A DNA stretch of 46,189 nt from the NCBI GenBank assembly GCA_025451775.1, contig JANWJU010000145.1, forward strand, positions 1 through 46,189, written 5' to 3'. Origin of the DNA: Terriglobales bacterium. GTDB taxonomy: Bacteria > Acidobacteriota > Terriglobia > Terriglobales > SCQP01. This document shows positions 7,962 through 17,232 of this stretch, in pieces. How positions within the stretch are numbered: position 1 is the first letter of the stretch; each line of letters opens with the position of its first letter. Made by a program: the position numbers and the translations under genes. The notes beneath the pieces are model-generated. The model saw only the letters and a program-made list of their open reading frames with translations. It did not search any database and was not told the DNA's origin.

Positions 7962-8855
7962 TTACCGGCTCTGAAGCAATGCCTGCGTGCGTTCCCGCGT
8001 CATCTGGATCCGGCACGCCGGATTGCCGCCACAGCTGTTCTCGCGCGCCTTCAGCCACGCCGGCTGATCGGCGCTCATACGCCATTGCAGCCCGAGGGGA
8101 AAGCCCGTGGCGTTGGCTTTGTTGTGAGATTTGATCATGAAAAAGGCCGCGTACATGTCCACCTCGGCGGCCTCTTCCGTCAGTTGGTAACACAGGCGCT
8201 GCTGGGGAACGCTCTGGGCCGATAGGACGGTGCAGTAGTTTTCGTCGTGCAGCAGCACGTATTTGTTGCCGTTGGCCGGGATGAAGTACTGCGCGCAGAT
8301 CAGCGGTACGCTGGCAGAGACGGCCCAGCGGTCCAGATCTTCCGCAAAGGCGGCCGGCAGCTGGCTCATGCTGAGCTGGGTCTGGGTCAGTTGGCGGGAG
8401 TAGACCGTCAGGCTGGGCGTCGGTTCACCATTGGTGGGGTGGAAGAAGAACGCGCCCAGCACCACGCCTTGGTCGAGATCGATCCACACCAAGCCGCGTC
8501 CGCTCAGGATTGGGCCGACCCCGCCCGGAACCAGCGCATAGCGGCCATTGAGGATGGTCACCGGCTCCGTGGTCGTGTCCATCACGCCGCCGACAGCCTC
8601 CGACAAGCTCATGTCCCCGCCATAGTGATAACCGCTCCGGGGCGTGATCTCTTTCATCACCTCCTTGAAGCGTTTGTCCTTGAGCAGGAGTTTGGCCGGT
8701 TGGTTGGCGAAGCTGTTGATGAAGGCCAACTGCGCCGGCGGCATCAGCTGGGTGAAGGTGGGCGCAACCGGGGGTTGTTGCGCGGCGGCCGTCGCCGTCC
8801 CAAGGACGAGTACCGCTGCCAGTTGCAGACTTCGGATGGTGGTCTTTGCCGGCAC
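7962..8855 (-). CDS. Secreted protein with LprI-like C-terminus
   Basis: A 297-residue protein with a signal peptide (LAAVLVLGTATAAAQ). Residues about 30-250 resemble no family I recognise. The last 40 residues carry the pattern QPAW..AREN.C....AC....TR.RT, the hallmark of the LprI/DUF1311 family, some of which inhibit lysozyme. Two cysteines in that segment probably form a disulfide in the periplasm. The GTG start follows GAGG, 12 bp after the stop of the DHH phosphoesterase gene, so both may share a transcript. A lysozyme-inhibitor role is only suggested by the tail motif. Confidence 0.7.
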   Translation of the reverse strand: MPAKTTIRSLQLAAVLVLGTATAAAQQPPVAPTFTQLMPPAQLAFINSFANQPAKLLLKDKRFKEVMKEITPRSGYHYGGDMSLSEAVGGVMDTTTEPVTILNGRYALVPGGVGPILSGRGLVWIDLDQGVVLGAFFFHPTNGEPTPSLTVYSRQLTQTQLSMSQLPAAFAEDLDRWAVSASVPLICAQYFIPANGNKYVLLHDENYCTVLSAQSVPQQRLCYQLTEEAAEVDMYAAFFMIKSHNKANATGFPLGLQWRMSADQPAWLKARENSCGGNPACRIQMTRERTQALLQSR

Positions 8856-8867
8856 CGTGCCTCGTTT

Positions 8868-9869
8868 TTAGCCGGCGCTGTGGCCTGAGTGCTGCAAGCG
8901 CAGCGAGGCGCGCAGCTCGGCCACGATCTCCGCTGCCGCCGCCCGCGCCCCGGCCACATCGTCTGGGGCAAACGAGATGGCGCCGACCCGAGCGTGCCCG
9001 CCGCCGCCGTAACGCTCGCACAACTGCGCCAGGTTCACCATGCCGGGCACAATATTCCACGGGTTGGACCCCACCGAAACCTTCATCCGGTACTGGCTGC
9101 GGCTGACGCCAATGCTGTAGATCCCCGCGGGGCAGAGAAAGTAGGGGATGAACTTGTTATAGCCCTCCTGGTCGAGGTCGGTGAGATCGAAGGCGATCAC
9201 GCCATCCTGGTAGGTGATCCGCTTCTCGATGACGGCCACCGAGTTGCGGTGCCGCTCGAGCAGGGGACGCAGCTCGGCCTGCACGTATTCGCGTTCAACC
9301 AGCTCGGCCAGCGGCGTGGTGAGATATTCGGGGATCAAACGTTGCAGCAACCCGGGGTTGGTTGAGCCCTCAATGGCCAACGTCAATCGCAGCGCCGGTT
9401 CTTTCGCTTCGACGGCGGCGCGGGCGCTGGGAAACTTGGCTTGATCGATGATATTAGCCCAATGAATCAGCTCGGCCAGCGGTGCCGGATCGAATCCAAA
9501 CCGTTCCCGTCCAATGTCGGCGATGAACTTGGTGCAGGAGCCGTAGCTGGCATCGTAGAACTTTTGCGGGCTTTGTTCCTGGCGGAAGTGCTCGGCGTCG
9601 GCGGGGCTCAGAAACGCGCTCTGGTGGTGGTCAAACCACCATGTCACCCGCGGATCGGGGCTGTATTTGAAGTCCACGATGGCATTGTCATCGCCGGTGA
9701 ACTCGCTGGGCTGGAACAGGTCCGCCACCTTGTGGGTCAGGCCGCGGTACTCAAACTCGATCGCGTCCGGCGTGGGCAGGGCATGCCGGTAGAGCGCCGT
9801 AAAGAGCGCGGCCGAAGCCGAACCGTCGAAGCAGTGGTTGTGAAAAAAGACGCGCACGCGCTGCGGCAC
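8868..9869 (-). CDS. DHH/DHHA1 family phosphoesterase
   Basis: A 333-residue protein with N-terminal 'HNHCFDGSASA' (motif I aspartate), 'IVDFKYSP', the signature 'FDHHQSA', and a C-terminal DHHA1 segment 'RYGGGGHARVGAISF'. Such enzymes are Mn-dependent phosphodiesterases that cleave nanoRNA, pAp or cyclic dinucleotides, and the substrate class cannot be fixed from this sequence. The GTG start has AAGGAG 7 nt upstream. The spacing of the DHH and GGGH motifs is that of a stand-alone phosphoesterase without added sensory or CBS domains. Confidence 0.85.
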   Translation of the reverse strand: MPQRVRVFFHNHCFDGSASAALFTALYRHALPTPDAIEFEYRGLTHKVADLFQPSEFTGDDNAIVDFKYSPDPRVTWWFDHHQSAFLSPADAEHFRQEQSPQKFYDASYGSCTKFIADIGRERFGFDPAPLAELIHWANIIDQAKFPSARAAVEAKEPALRLTLAIEGSTNPGLLQRLIPEYLTTPLAELVEREYVQAELRPLLERHRNSVAVIEKRITYQDGVIAFDLTDLDQEGYNKFIPYFLCPAGIYSIGVSRSQYRMKVSVGSNPWNIVPGMVNLAQLCERYGGGGHARVGAISFAPDDVAGARAAAAEIVAELRASLRLQHSGHSAG

Positions 9870-9889
9870 TCTGGGCTCCTTAGCGAGGA

Positions 9890-10138
9890 CTCAACAGGAT
9901 CAACGCCCTTTCAAGCGTTTGTCAAGCCGCTGCGCGCGGCAGCGAATCGGGGCTGCGCCCCGCGCCTCCCGTTGGTCGGCTCCCCTCCGAATACTGACGC
10001 TTGGCGGATCTCCTCCTTGGGCGAGCAGGGCGAGCGGCCGGGATGGGCTTTGCGGGACCCAGCCCGGCCGCTCGCCCTAAGCGGGCGGCGGAGCGAAGCG
10101 CAGCCGGGCGCCCGCGCCCAGGCAACGCCGCCCGCGCC
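9890..10138. repeat. Intergenic palindromic elements before the acyl-CoA dehydrogenase gene
   Basis: This gene-free stretch holds a long hairpin: 10027-10042 pairs perfectly (16 bp) with 10063-10078, and after one mismatch four more pairs close on a 10-nt loop (10048-10057). The sequence TAAGCGGG follows directly, as it does after the long hairpin at 16195-16244. A second hairpin, GCGGGCG (10081-10087) with CGCCCGC (10109-10115), belongs to the element type also seen at 35530-35554 and 37964-37989. The left part (9890-10020) shows nothing else recognisable. Confidence 0.7.
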
Positions 10139-10144
10139 TAGAAT
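10139..10144 (+). promoter_or_regulatory. Candidate -10 element, leaderless acyl-CoA dehydrogenase gene
   Basis: TAGAAT ends 6 nt before ATG 10151 with no ribosome binding site in between. It lies just right of the palindromic elements. Confidence 0.35.
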
Positions 10145-10150
10145 GAAGCC

Positions 10151-11295
10151 ATGGACTTCCGTCTCAGCGATGATCAGCTCGCGCTGCAGCGCACGCTGCG
10201 GGATTTTGCGGCGCGCGAAATTGCTCCCCACGTCATGGAGTGGGATGAGGCCCAGACTTGGCCAGCGGACGTGGTGGCGCAACTGGGCCAGATGGGCATG
10301 ATGGGGGTGCTGGTACCGGCCGTCTACGGGGGCAGCGGCCTGGGTTACGTCGAGTACGCGCTCGCCATCGCCGAATTGGCGCGTGTCGATGGCAGCGTGG
10401 GGCTGATTGTGGCGGCGCACAACTCGTTGTGCGTCAACCACCTGCTGCAGTTCGGGAGCGAGGAACAAAAAGAACGCTATCTGCCCAAACTGGCGCGCGG
10501 GGAATGGATCGGAAGCTGGAGCCTCACCGAGCCGCAAGCCGGCTCCGACGCCAGCGGCACCCGCACCACGGCCGTGCGCACGGCGGACGGATGGCGCTTG
10601 AACGGCGCCAAGACGTTCACCACGAATGGCGCCCACGCCGAGGTGTGTGTGGCCATGGCGGTGACCGACCGGAACCAGGGCAAGCACGGCATTTCGGCGT
10701 TCATCATCGAGCGCGGCACGCCTGGGTTCCGGTCCGGAAAAAAAGAAAACAAACTCGGCATGCGCGCCAGCGAAACCAGCGAGATCATCTTCGAGGATTG
10801 CCTGGTGCCCGCCGGGAACCTGCTCGGCGCCGAGGGGGCGGGCTTCGTCGATGCGCTGCAGATCCTCGACGGCGGCCGCATCGGCATCGCCGCCCTGGGC
10901 TGGGGGATGGCGCAGGGCGCCTGCGCCGCCGCCCGGCGGTATGCCCTCCAGCGCCGCCAGTTTGGCCATGCCATTGCCGAGTTTCAGGCAATTCAGTGGA
11001 AGCTCGCCGACATGGCGACCGAGATCGCCGCCGCGGGCTGGCTCACGCTCCACGCCGCCTGGCAAAAGGATCAAGGCGAGAGCGTGACCCAGGCCTCGGC
11101 GATGGCCAAGCTTTACGCCAGCGAAGCCGCCGTTCGCGCCGCCAATGAGTGCGTGCAAATCTTCGGCGGCTACGGCTTCATCAAGGATTACCCGGCGGAA
11201 AAGTATTATCGCGACGTGAAGCTGTGCACCATCGGCGAAGGGACCAGCGAGATTCAGCGCTTGGTCATCGCTCGCGAGTTGTTGGAGAACGAGGC

Positions 11296-11299
<4 letters not shown>
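10151..11299 (+). CDS. Acyl-CoA dehydrogenase
   Basis: A 382-residue FAD enzyme introducing the alpha-beta double bond into an acyl-CoA and passing electrons to ETF. Family segments are in order: '[13 protein letters not shown]' and '[16 protein letters not shown]' (FAD and substrate contacts), '[21 protein letters not shown]', and '[20 protein letters not shown]' (quoted by its core [17 protein letters not shown]). Glu363 in 'GEGTSEI' is at the catalytic-base position of short-chain and butyryl-CoA dehydrogenases. The stop overlaps the GTG of meaB, so a short or branched acyl chain leading towards propionyl-CoA is plausible, but the exact substrate is not readable. Confidence 0.9.
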
Positions 11300-12339
<1,040 letters not shown>

Positions 12340-12340
12340 T

Positions 12341-12346
12341 TATAAT
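12341..12346 (+). promoter_or_regulatory. Candidate -10 element, leaderless epimerase gene
   Basis: A perfect TATAAT in GC-rich DNA, directly after the meaB stop and 5 nt before the GTG at 12352. It suggests a second, leaderless start for the epimerase-mtnP transcript. Confidence 0.45.
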
Positions 12347-12351
12347 GGTGG

Positions 12352-12783
12352 GTGCCTTCGGCCCCCATCGATCACCTCAGTCTGGATCATCTCGGCATCG
12401 CCGTGCGCGACCTCGACGCCGCTTGCGCGCTCTACCACGTTCTGGGAACCGACGCCTCGGGAAGGGAAGTTATCGCGCACGAGCAGGTCGAGGTCGCGAT
12501 GCTGCCGCTGGCCGCGGGCGGACGCCTCGAGTTGCTCCAGCCCACCGCGGCGGATTCGCCCGTGGGCCGCTTCCTCGACCGCCGCGGCGAGGGGTTGCAC
12601 CACGTGGCGCTGCGCGTGCCGGATTTAAGTGCGGCGCTGCGGCGGCTGCGCGCCGCGGGGGTACGGCTGGTGCACGACGAGGTGCGGACCGGCGCCGGCG
12701 GACACCGCTATGTGTTCGTGCACCCGAGCGCGGCGAGCGGTGTGCTGCTTGAGCTGGTGGAGGAGGGGTCGCAACATGAGTGA
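12352..12783 (+). CDS. mce: Methylmalonyl-CoA epimerase
   Basis: A 143-residue VOC-fold enzyme interconverting (R)- and (S)-methylmalonyl-CoA. '[19 protein letters not shown]' holds the first metal histidine (DHLGIAV), '[19 protein letters not shown]' the middle glutamate, and '[11 protein letters not shown]' plus 'VLLELVEE' the remaining ligands; all are typical of the family. It follows meaB by 12 bp, which supports the assignment. The GTG start lacks a ribosome binding site but has a TATAAT just upstream. Its end overlaps the mtnP start, so translation is coupled to that gene. Confidence 0.9.
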   Translation: MPSAPIDHLSLDHLGIAVRDLDAACALYHVLGTDASGREVIAHEQVEVAMLPLAAGGRLELLQPTAADSPVGRFLDRRGEGLHHVALRVPDLSAALRRLRAAGVRLVHDEVRTGAGGHRYVFVHPSAASGVLLELVEEGSQHE

Positions 12784-13681
12784 ACCGGTGGCCATCGGCA
12801 TTATCGGCGGCAGCGGGTTGTACCAGATGCCGGGATTGACCGGGATCGAGGAAGTGCGGGTGACGACGCCGTTCGGCGATCCCTCCGACGCCTATATCGT
12901 GGGCAGCCTGCAAGGCGTTCGTGTGGCGTTTCTTGCCCGCCACGGGCGCGGGCACCGTTACCTCCCCTCCGAGGTCCCCTACCGCGCCAATATCTACGGC
13001 TTCAAAAGCCTGGGCGCGGGCCAGCTCCTGTCGCTGTCGGCGGTGGGCTCGCTGCAGGAGCGGCACCGGCCGCTGGATTTTGTTCTCCCCGATCAGTTCA
13101 TCGACCGCACCCATCGCCGCGTGGCGACGTTCTTCGGCGATGGTTTAGTCGCGCACGTGGGTTTCGCTGACCCCACCTGTGCCCGGCTGCGCGGCCTCGT
13201 GGCCGAGGCCTGCCAGCGCGCGGGCGTCACCGTGCACGCCGGTGGCACCTACGTGAACATGGAGGGACCGGCCTTCTCGACGCGAGCCGAATCGAACCTT
13301 TACCGCTCCTGGGGCGCCGACGTCATCGGCATGACCAACCTTACCGAGTGCAAACTGGCGCGGGAGGCGGAACTCTGCTACGTCACCGTAGCCATGGTCA
13401 CTGACTTTGACTGCTGGCACCGGGGGCATGACGCGGTCACAGTAACCGAGATCGTCGCCAACCTGACCCGCAACGCCTCGAACGCCTGCGCGGTGGTGCG
13501 TGAAGCCGCAGCCGCCATGGCCAACCAGCTGGCGACGCCAGCGGCACGCGCTTGTGGGTGCGGCTCGGCGTTACGGCATGCCTTGATGACCGCTCCCGAG
13601 CAAATTCCCGCCGCCACGCTGGACCGGCTGCGGCTGCTGGTGGGCAAATACCTGGAGCCCACGGCAGGGTCCGCTTCCTAG
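12776..13681 (+). CDS. mtnP: S-methyl-5'-thioadenosine phosphorylase
   Basis: A 301-residue trimeric-type phosphorylase converting methylthioadenosine plus phosphate to adenine and methylthioribose-1-phosphate. Landmarks: '[12 protein letters not shown]' (phosphate loop), 'FLARHGRGH', '[15 protein letters not shown]', '[18 protein letters not shown]' and 'TDFDCWH', whose aspartates specify adenine over hypoxanthine. The usual Pro-Glu in 'TNLPE' is Thr-Glu here. The ATG overlaps the epimerase stop and has GAGGAGGGG upstream. Methylthioadenosine is the by-product of spermidine synthesis, which links it loosely to the arginine decarboxylase 5 kb away. Confidence 0.9.
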   Translation: MSEPVAIGIIGGSGLYQMPGLTGIEEVRVTTPFGDPSDAYIVGSLQGVRVAFLARHGRGHRYLPSEVPYRANIYGFKSLGAGQLLSLSAVGSLQERHRPLDFVLPDQFIDRTHRRVATFFGDGLVAHVGFADPTCARLRGLVAEACQRAGVTVHAGGTYVNMEGPAFSTRAESNLYRSWGADVIGMTNLTECKLAREAELCYVTVAMVTDFDCWHRGHDAVTVTEIVANLTRNASNACAVVREAAAAMANQLATPAARACGCGSALRHALMTAPEQIPAATLDRLRLLVGKYLEPTAGSAS

Positions 13682-13694
13682 AAAAAAAATACCT

Positions 13695-14633
13695 ATGTCC
13701 CTTCTTGTCGTTGGCTCCGTCGCTTTTGATGACATCACGACCCCCCGTGGACGCGCGCCGCGCGTGCTGGGTGGTTCGGGCACCTACGTCGGCTTGGCGG
13801 CCTCGTTTTTCACTCCTGTGCGCGTGGTGGGCGTGGTGGGTGAGGATTTCACCGCTGCCGACGAAGCCGTGTTGACGCGCCGCGGCATCGATGTCCGCGG
13901 CCTCGAACACGCTCCCGGCAAGTGCTTCTGCTGGGCCTGCGAGTACGAGGAGAACCCTAACAATCGCCGTACGTTGCGCACGGAACTCAATGTATTCGAG
14001 CACTTCGCCCCCAAGGTCCCGCCCGCCTACCTGGATTCCGAGTACCTGTTTCTCGGCAACATCGCTCCAGCGCTGCAGTGCCAGGTGCGGGATCAGTTGG
14101 GGGCGCGCGCCCGGCTGGTGGGTGGCGACACCATGAACTTCTGGATCACGGGCTCGCCCAAGGAAGTCCGCCAGTTCCTGTCCCGCCTGCATCTGCTGAC
14201 CATCAACGACCAGGAGGCGCAGTTGCTGACCGGCGAGCACAATCTGCACCGCGCCGCGCGCGCCATCATCGCCATGGGGCCGGGGGCGGTGGTGATCAAG
14301 CGCGGCGAGCATGGCGCCACGCTGTACTACGCAACAGCCAATGGTGGCTCCGGCACCAGCTACTTTGGCGTCCCGGGCTATCCGTTGGAAGATGTCTTTG
14401 ATCCCACCGGCGCCGGGGATGCTTTCGCCGGCGGTATGTTGGGTTACCTGGCGCAGCAAGGTGGCGATGCCGCGCCCAGCGAAGCCGTGCTGCGGCGGGC
14501 GGTGGTGTATGGTTCGGTGATGGGCAGCTTTGCCTGCGAGCGTTTTGGGGTGGAGCGCTTGACCGAAATTACCTCTGCCGACGTGGAGGCGCGCTATCGC
14601 GAGTTCGTCGCACTTACCCGTTTCGAAGCCTGA
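13695..14633 (+). CDS. PfkB-family kinase, probably sugar or nucleoside
   Basis: A 312-residue ribokinase-fold protein. The C-terminal signature 'DPTGAGDAFAGGML' (anion hole and catalytic Asp) is intact near residue 240. The N-terminal motif reads 'GGSGTYVGLAASFF', with tyrosine where ribokinases have asparagine, so the substrate pocket is unusual. It begins 13 bp after mtnP, separated by a run of eight A. Co-location with MTA phosphorylase suggests a purine-nucleoside or methylthioribose substrate, but this is inferred; no substrate can be read from motifs. Confidence 0.8.
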   Translation: MSLLVVGSVAFDDITTPRGRAPRVLGGSGTYVGLAASFFTPVRVVGVVGEDFTAADEAVLTRRGIDVRGLEHAPGKCFCWACEYEENPNNRRTLRTELNVFEHFAPKVPPAYLDSEYLFLGNIAPALQCQVRDQLGARARLVGGDTMNFWITGSPKEVRQFLSRLHLLTINDQEAQLLTGEHNLHRAARAIIAMGPGAVVIKRGEHGATLYYATANGGSGTSYFGVPGYPLEDVFDPTGAGDAFAGGMLGYLAQQGGDAAPSEAVLRRAVVYGSVMGSFACERFGVERLTEITSADVEARYREFVALTRFEA

Positions 14634-14658
14634 GGGCGCGCCGTCAACCACGCCCAAG

Positions 14659-16293
14659 TTGTGGCGCGGCCCGGCTGTCTACGCCCTGCTGGCGCTCGCG
14701 GCGGGCTTAGCGGCGTTTCTATGGGCGTTGCTGCGCCATCGCCTGCTACTGTACGGCGATGCCACCGCGCACCTCGGCATCGCCCGGCGCATGGTGGACT
14801 CGGCCACGCCCGGCCTGTCGCAGTGGGGCGCGCCCTGGCTGCCGCTGCCGCACTTGCTCGATGCCCCGCTGGTGATCTTTACCCCGCTGTGGCGCACCGG
14901 CATCGCCGGATCGGTTCCCGCGCTGCTGGCGCTGGCGCTGGGGACGTGGTTCCTGCACCGTATTGTCCGCCGGGCGTGGGGCGCGGGCGCAGCCGCCTGG
15001 GCGGCGCTGTTCTACGGCCTGAACCCCTCGTTGCTGTATCTGGCCGCCGTTCCCATGACGGAGTCGGTGTACCTGGCCGCGTTCCTGGGGCTGGTGGACC
15101 AGTGCTCGGAGTTTGCCGTGCAACCGCGCCGCGGGCTGGCGTGGAGAGCCGGGGCGTGGGGGCTGGCCGCAACCTTGTGCCGCTACGACGGCTGGTTCGT
15201 GCTGCCGTTCGCGTTGCTGGCCCTGTGGCTCGCTGCGGCGCGTTCGCGCGGGATGCGCCCCGGCGCCGCGGCCTGGCGCTTCTGTCTGCTTGCCGGCGCG
15301 GGTCCGGTCTTCTGGTTCGGCTACAACTGGTACTACCTCAAAGACCCGCTGGCATTTCTCCGCGGCCCTAACTCGGCGCAGCAGATCCAGGCGGGCCAGC
15401 TCTATCCCGGCGACCATGCCCTGGCCACGGCGGCGCTCTACTACCTGAAAACGGTGGTTCTAACCGTTGGGGTGCCGCTGGCGGTGATGGCGCTGCTGGG
15501 GCTCTGGGTCTGGTGGCGGCGGCGCGCGCCCGGCGCGGCGGCCTGGCTGCTGCTGCTGCCGCTGCCGTGGTATCTGTGGGCGATGTGGTCGGGCAACGTG
15601 CCCATTTTTGTGCCGCAGTACTGGCCCCACGGCTATTACAACCTGCGCTACGGGGTGCAACTGCTGCCGGCGGTGGCGGCGTGGTCGGGCCTGGCGGTGG
15701 CGGCGGTGGTTGCCGGGGTGCGGCGGGTGACGTTGCCCCATGCCCGCGCCGGGATCACCTTCGGGTTGGCCCTGTTGTGCGGCGGCGCCTATCTGGCGAT
15801 GCTGGGCGGCGACGGACCGGTGGCCTATGCGGAGGCGGTGCACAACGCCCCCGACCGCCTCGCCATGGAGCACGCCCTCGCCGCCGCGCTCGCTCCCTGG
15901 CGGCCCGGGCAGCGTATCCTGATGTACTACGGAACCTATCCCGGCGCCCTCGCCGACGATGGCATCCCGGTACACGACGTGATCCAGGAATCGAATTACC
16001 GCCTGTGGGCGGCCGCCCTCGCCGCGCCCCACGCCTACGCCGCCTGGGTGGTGGTCGAAAGCCCGGGCCCGGTGGCCGAACACATTAATCGCGCCGATCT
16101 CGATCGCTTCTACCATCGCGTCGAGCGCCTGCGCGTTCCCCACCAGCCCGCAATATCGGTTTATCGCCTCAACACCGCCCCTAACCCGCCAGCGACGCTC
16201 GCCCCGGCTTGGGGCGATCGGGGTCCCCAAGCCGGGGCGAGCGTAAGCGGGACGCGCGGCGCAGCCGCGCTGGGGCCCGCGCCAATCCAATGA
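14659..16293 (+). CDS. Polytopic membrane glycosyltransferase-like protein with repeat-derived tail
   Basis: A 544-residue protein with about 9-11 hydrophobic segments. The first large loop has 'YGDATAHLGIARRM', resembling the acidic metal/acceptor loop of GT-C (ArnT/PMT, GT39-like) transferases that use polyprenyl-phosphate sugars. A soluble domain follows from about residue 400. Residues about 513-544 (LAPAWGDRGPQ...) are encoded by the palindromic element at 16195-16283, so the natural end of the protein has been replaced or extended. The TTG start is the best in the gap after the kinase but has no clear ribosome binding site. The stop overlaps dapF (ATGA). The sugar and acceptor are unknown. 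Confidence 0.7.
   Translation: MWRGPAVYALLALAAGLAAFLWALLRHRLLLYGDATAHLGIARRMVDSATPGLSQWGAPWLPLPHLLDAPLVIFTPLWRTGIAGSVPALLALALGTWFLHRIVRRAWGAGAAAWAALFYGLNPSLLYLAAVPMTESVYLAAFLGLVDQCSEFAVQPRRGLAWRAGAWGLAATLCRYDGWFVLPFALLALWLAAARSRGMRPGAAAWRFCLLAGAGPVFWFGYNWYYLKDPLAFLRGPNSAQQIQAGQLYPGDHALATAALYYLKTVVLTVGVPLAVMALLGLWVWWRRRAPGAAAWLLLLPLPWYLWAMWSGNVPIFVPQYWPHGYYNLRYGVQLLPAVAAWSGLAVAAVVAGVRRVTLPHARAGITFGLALLCGGAYLAMLGGDGPVAYAEAVHNAPDRLAMEHALAAALAPWRPGQRILMYYGTYPGALADDGIPVHDVIQESNYRLWAAALAAPHAYAAWVVVESPGPVAEHINRADLDRFYHRVERLRVPHQPAISVYRLNTAPNPPATLAPAWGDRGPQAGASVSGTRGAAALGPAPIQ
16195..16283 (+). repeat. Palindromic element, type B copy 1 (inside a gene end)
   Basis: A perfect 20-bp inverted repeat (16195-16214 with 16225-16244, loop 16215-16224) is followed by the conserved AAGCGGGACGCGCGGC block. 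A second hairpin, GCGCGGC / GCCGCGC, lies at 16254-16260 and 16264-16270 with a 3-nt loop, and the copy ends in GGGGCCCGCGCC. It encodes the last ~32 residues of the preceding membrane protein and stops 6 bp before the dapF ATG. Confidence 0.9.
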
Positions 16294-17096
16294 GCGCTGA
16301 ACCCATTCGTTTCGTCAAGGCCGAAGCCAACGGCAACGACTTTCTCATCGTCGACGCGGTGGCGGTGGTGCCGCGTCACCGCGCTGAGTTCGCGCGCAAC
16401 ATCTGCGACCGCCACCGCGGCGTCGGTGCCGACGGCGTCGAGTTCGTGCGGCCGGCGGCCGCGGGCTTCGAATTGGTACTGTTCAACGCCGATGGCGGCG
16501 AAGCCGAACTCTCCGGCAATGGCACCCGTTGCGTGGCCGCCTTCTACGCCCGCCGCGGTTTCCGTTCCGGCCCCTTGCTCACCGCCGCCGGGACGCTGCA
16601 GGCCACGGTGATCGATGGCGAGAACGAGGACTGGACGATCGATCTGGAAATGGGCGTGCCTCATTTCGAGGGCCAGTCCACCCTCAAGGCGCTCGATGAC
16701 GAGATCGACGCCGCTGTGCTGTCGATGGGCAACCCGCAGTGCGTGGTGCGGGTGTTGGAGTTTCCCGCTGACTGGGAGGCCTTGGGCGCCGCGCTGGAAT
16801 CCCATCCCCACTTCCCGCACCGCACCAACGTGGAGTTTGTTCGCGTGGTGGATCGTCACCACCTTGAGATCCGCATCTTTGAGCGCGGGGTTGGTCCCAC
16901 CCACTCCAGCGGCACGGGAAGCTGCGCGGCGGCGGTCGCGGCCATCCGCGCCGGCTGGGCCGACTCGCCGGTGCAGGTGACCACGCCCGGCGGCGTGCAG
17001 CGCGTCAGTTGGGCGGGACACGACGGCAGCGCCGTGCGTCTGTTGGGCCCGGCGCGGCTGGTGGCCGAAGGCCTCTTCTTTTTTTCGGCGTCATGA
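16290..17096 (+). CDS. dapF: Diaminopimelate epimerase-family protein lacking both catalytic cysteines
   Basis: A 268-residue protein of the DapF fold with both halves present: 'KAEANGNDFLIVDA', 'DRHRGVGADGVEF', 'NADGGEAELSGNGTRC', 'SMGNPQCVVRV' and 'ERGVGPTHSSGTGSCAAA'. Known DapF enzymes epimerise LL- to meso-diaminopimelate using two cysteines in the motifs CGNG and CGxG. Here both are serine (Ser75 and Ser207), while the substrate-binding residues around them are kept. It is therefore either a serine-based variant, an enzyme with another reaction, or an inactive homologue; the gene symbol reflects family only. The start is the ATG overlapping the previous stop; an upstream extension would consist of the palindromic element. 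Confidence 0.75.
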   Translation: MSAEPIRFVKAEANGNDFLIVDAVAVVPRHRAEFARNICDRHRGVGADGVEFVRPAAAGFELVLFNADGGEAELSGNGTRCVAAFYARRGFRSGPLLTAAGTLQATVIDGENEDWTIDLEMGVPHFEGQSTLKALDDEIDAAVLSMGNPQCVVRVLEFPADWEALGAALESHPHFPHRTNVEFVRVVDRHHLEIRIFERGVGPTHSSGTGSCAAAVAAIRAGWADSPVQVTTPGGVQRVSWAGHDGSAVRLLGPARLVAEGLFFFSAS

Positions 17097-17147
17097 TTGC
17101 TCCGCCATCAATGCGGCGCCGCCTCTCACCCCTCAACGCCGCGCAGT

Positions 17148-17226
17148 GCCGGCTTGGGGCGCTGGGGTCCCCAAGCCGGCGCGAGCACAAGCGGGACGCG
17201 CGGCAGGGCCGCGCTGGGGCCCGCGC
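17148..17226 (+). repeat. Palindromic element, type B copy 2 (intergenic)
   Basis: A 12-bp inverted repeat (17148-17159 with 17169-17180), then AAGCGGGACGCGCGGC, and the GCGCGGC / GCCGCGC hairpin (17198-17204 and 17208-17214). It ends in TGGGGCCCGCGC 7 bp before plsC. Same layout as the copy at 16195-16283, with a shorter first stem. Confidence 0.88.
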
Positions 17227-17232
17227 TTATCG

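Noticed and set aside
13682-13689. Run of eight A between mtnP and the kinase as a terminator or slippage site
   Set aside because: No stem precedes it and it lies in a 13-bp gap between co-oriented genes; no evidence of function.
16195-16244. The perfect 20-bp hairpin as a simple intrinsic terminator
   Set aside because: No T-run follows, it lies inside an open frame, and related copies occur in other settings; a repeat element explains it better.
16209-16289. Upstream extension of the DapF-like protein through the palindromic element
   Set aside because: The ATG at 16290 overlaps the preceding stop and begins the family-conserved part; the extension is repeat-coded.
17146-17232. Upstream extension of PlsC through the second palindromic element
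   Set aside because: Repeat-coded Arg/Pro-rich residues before the normal hydrophobic N-terminus; ATG 17233 fits the family.
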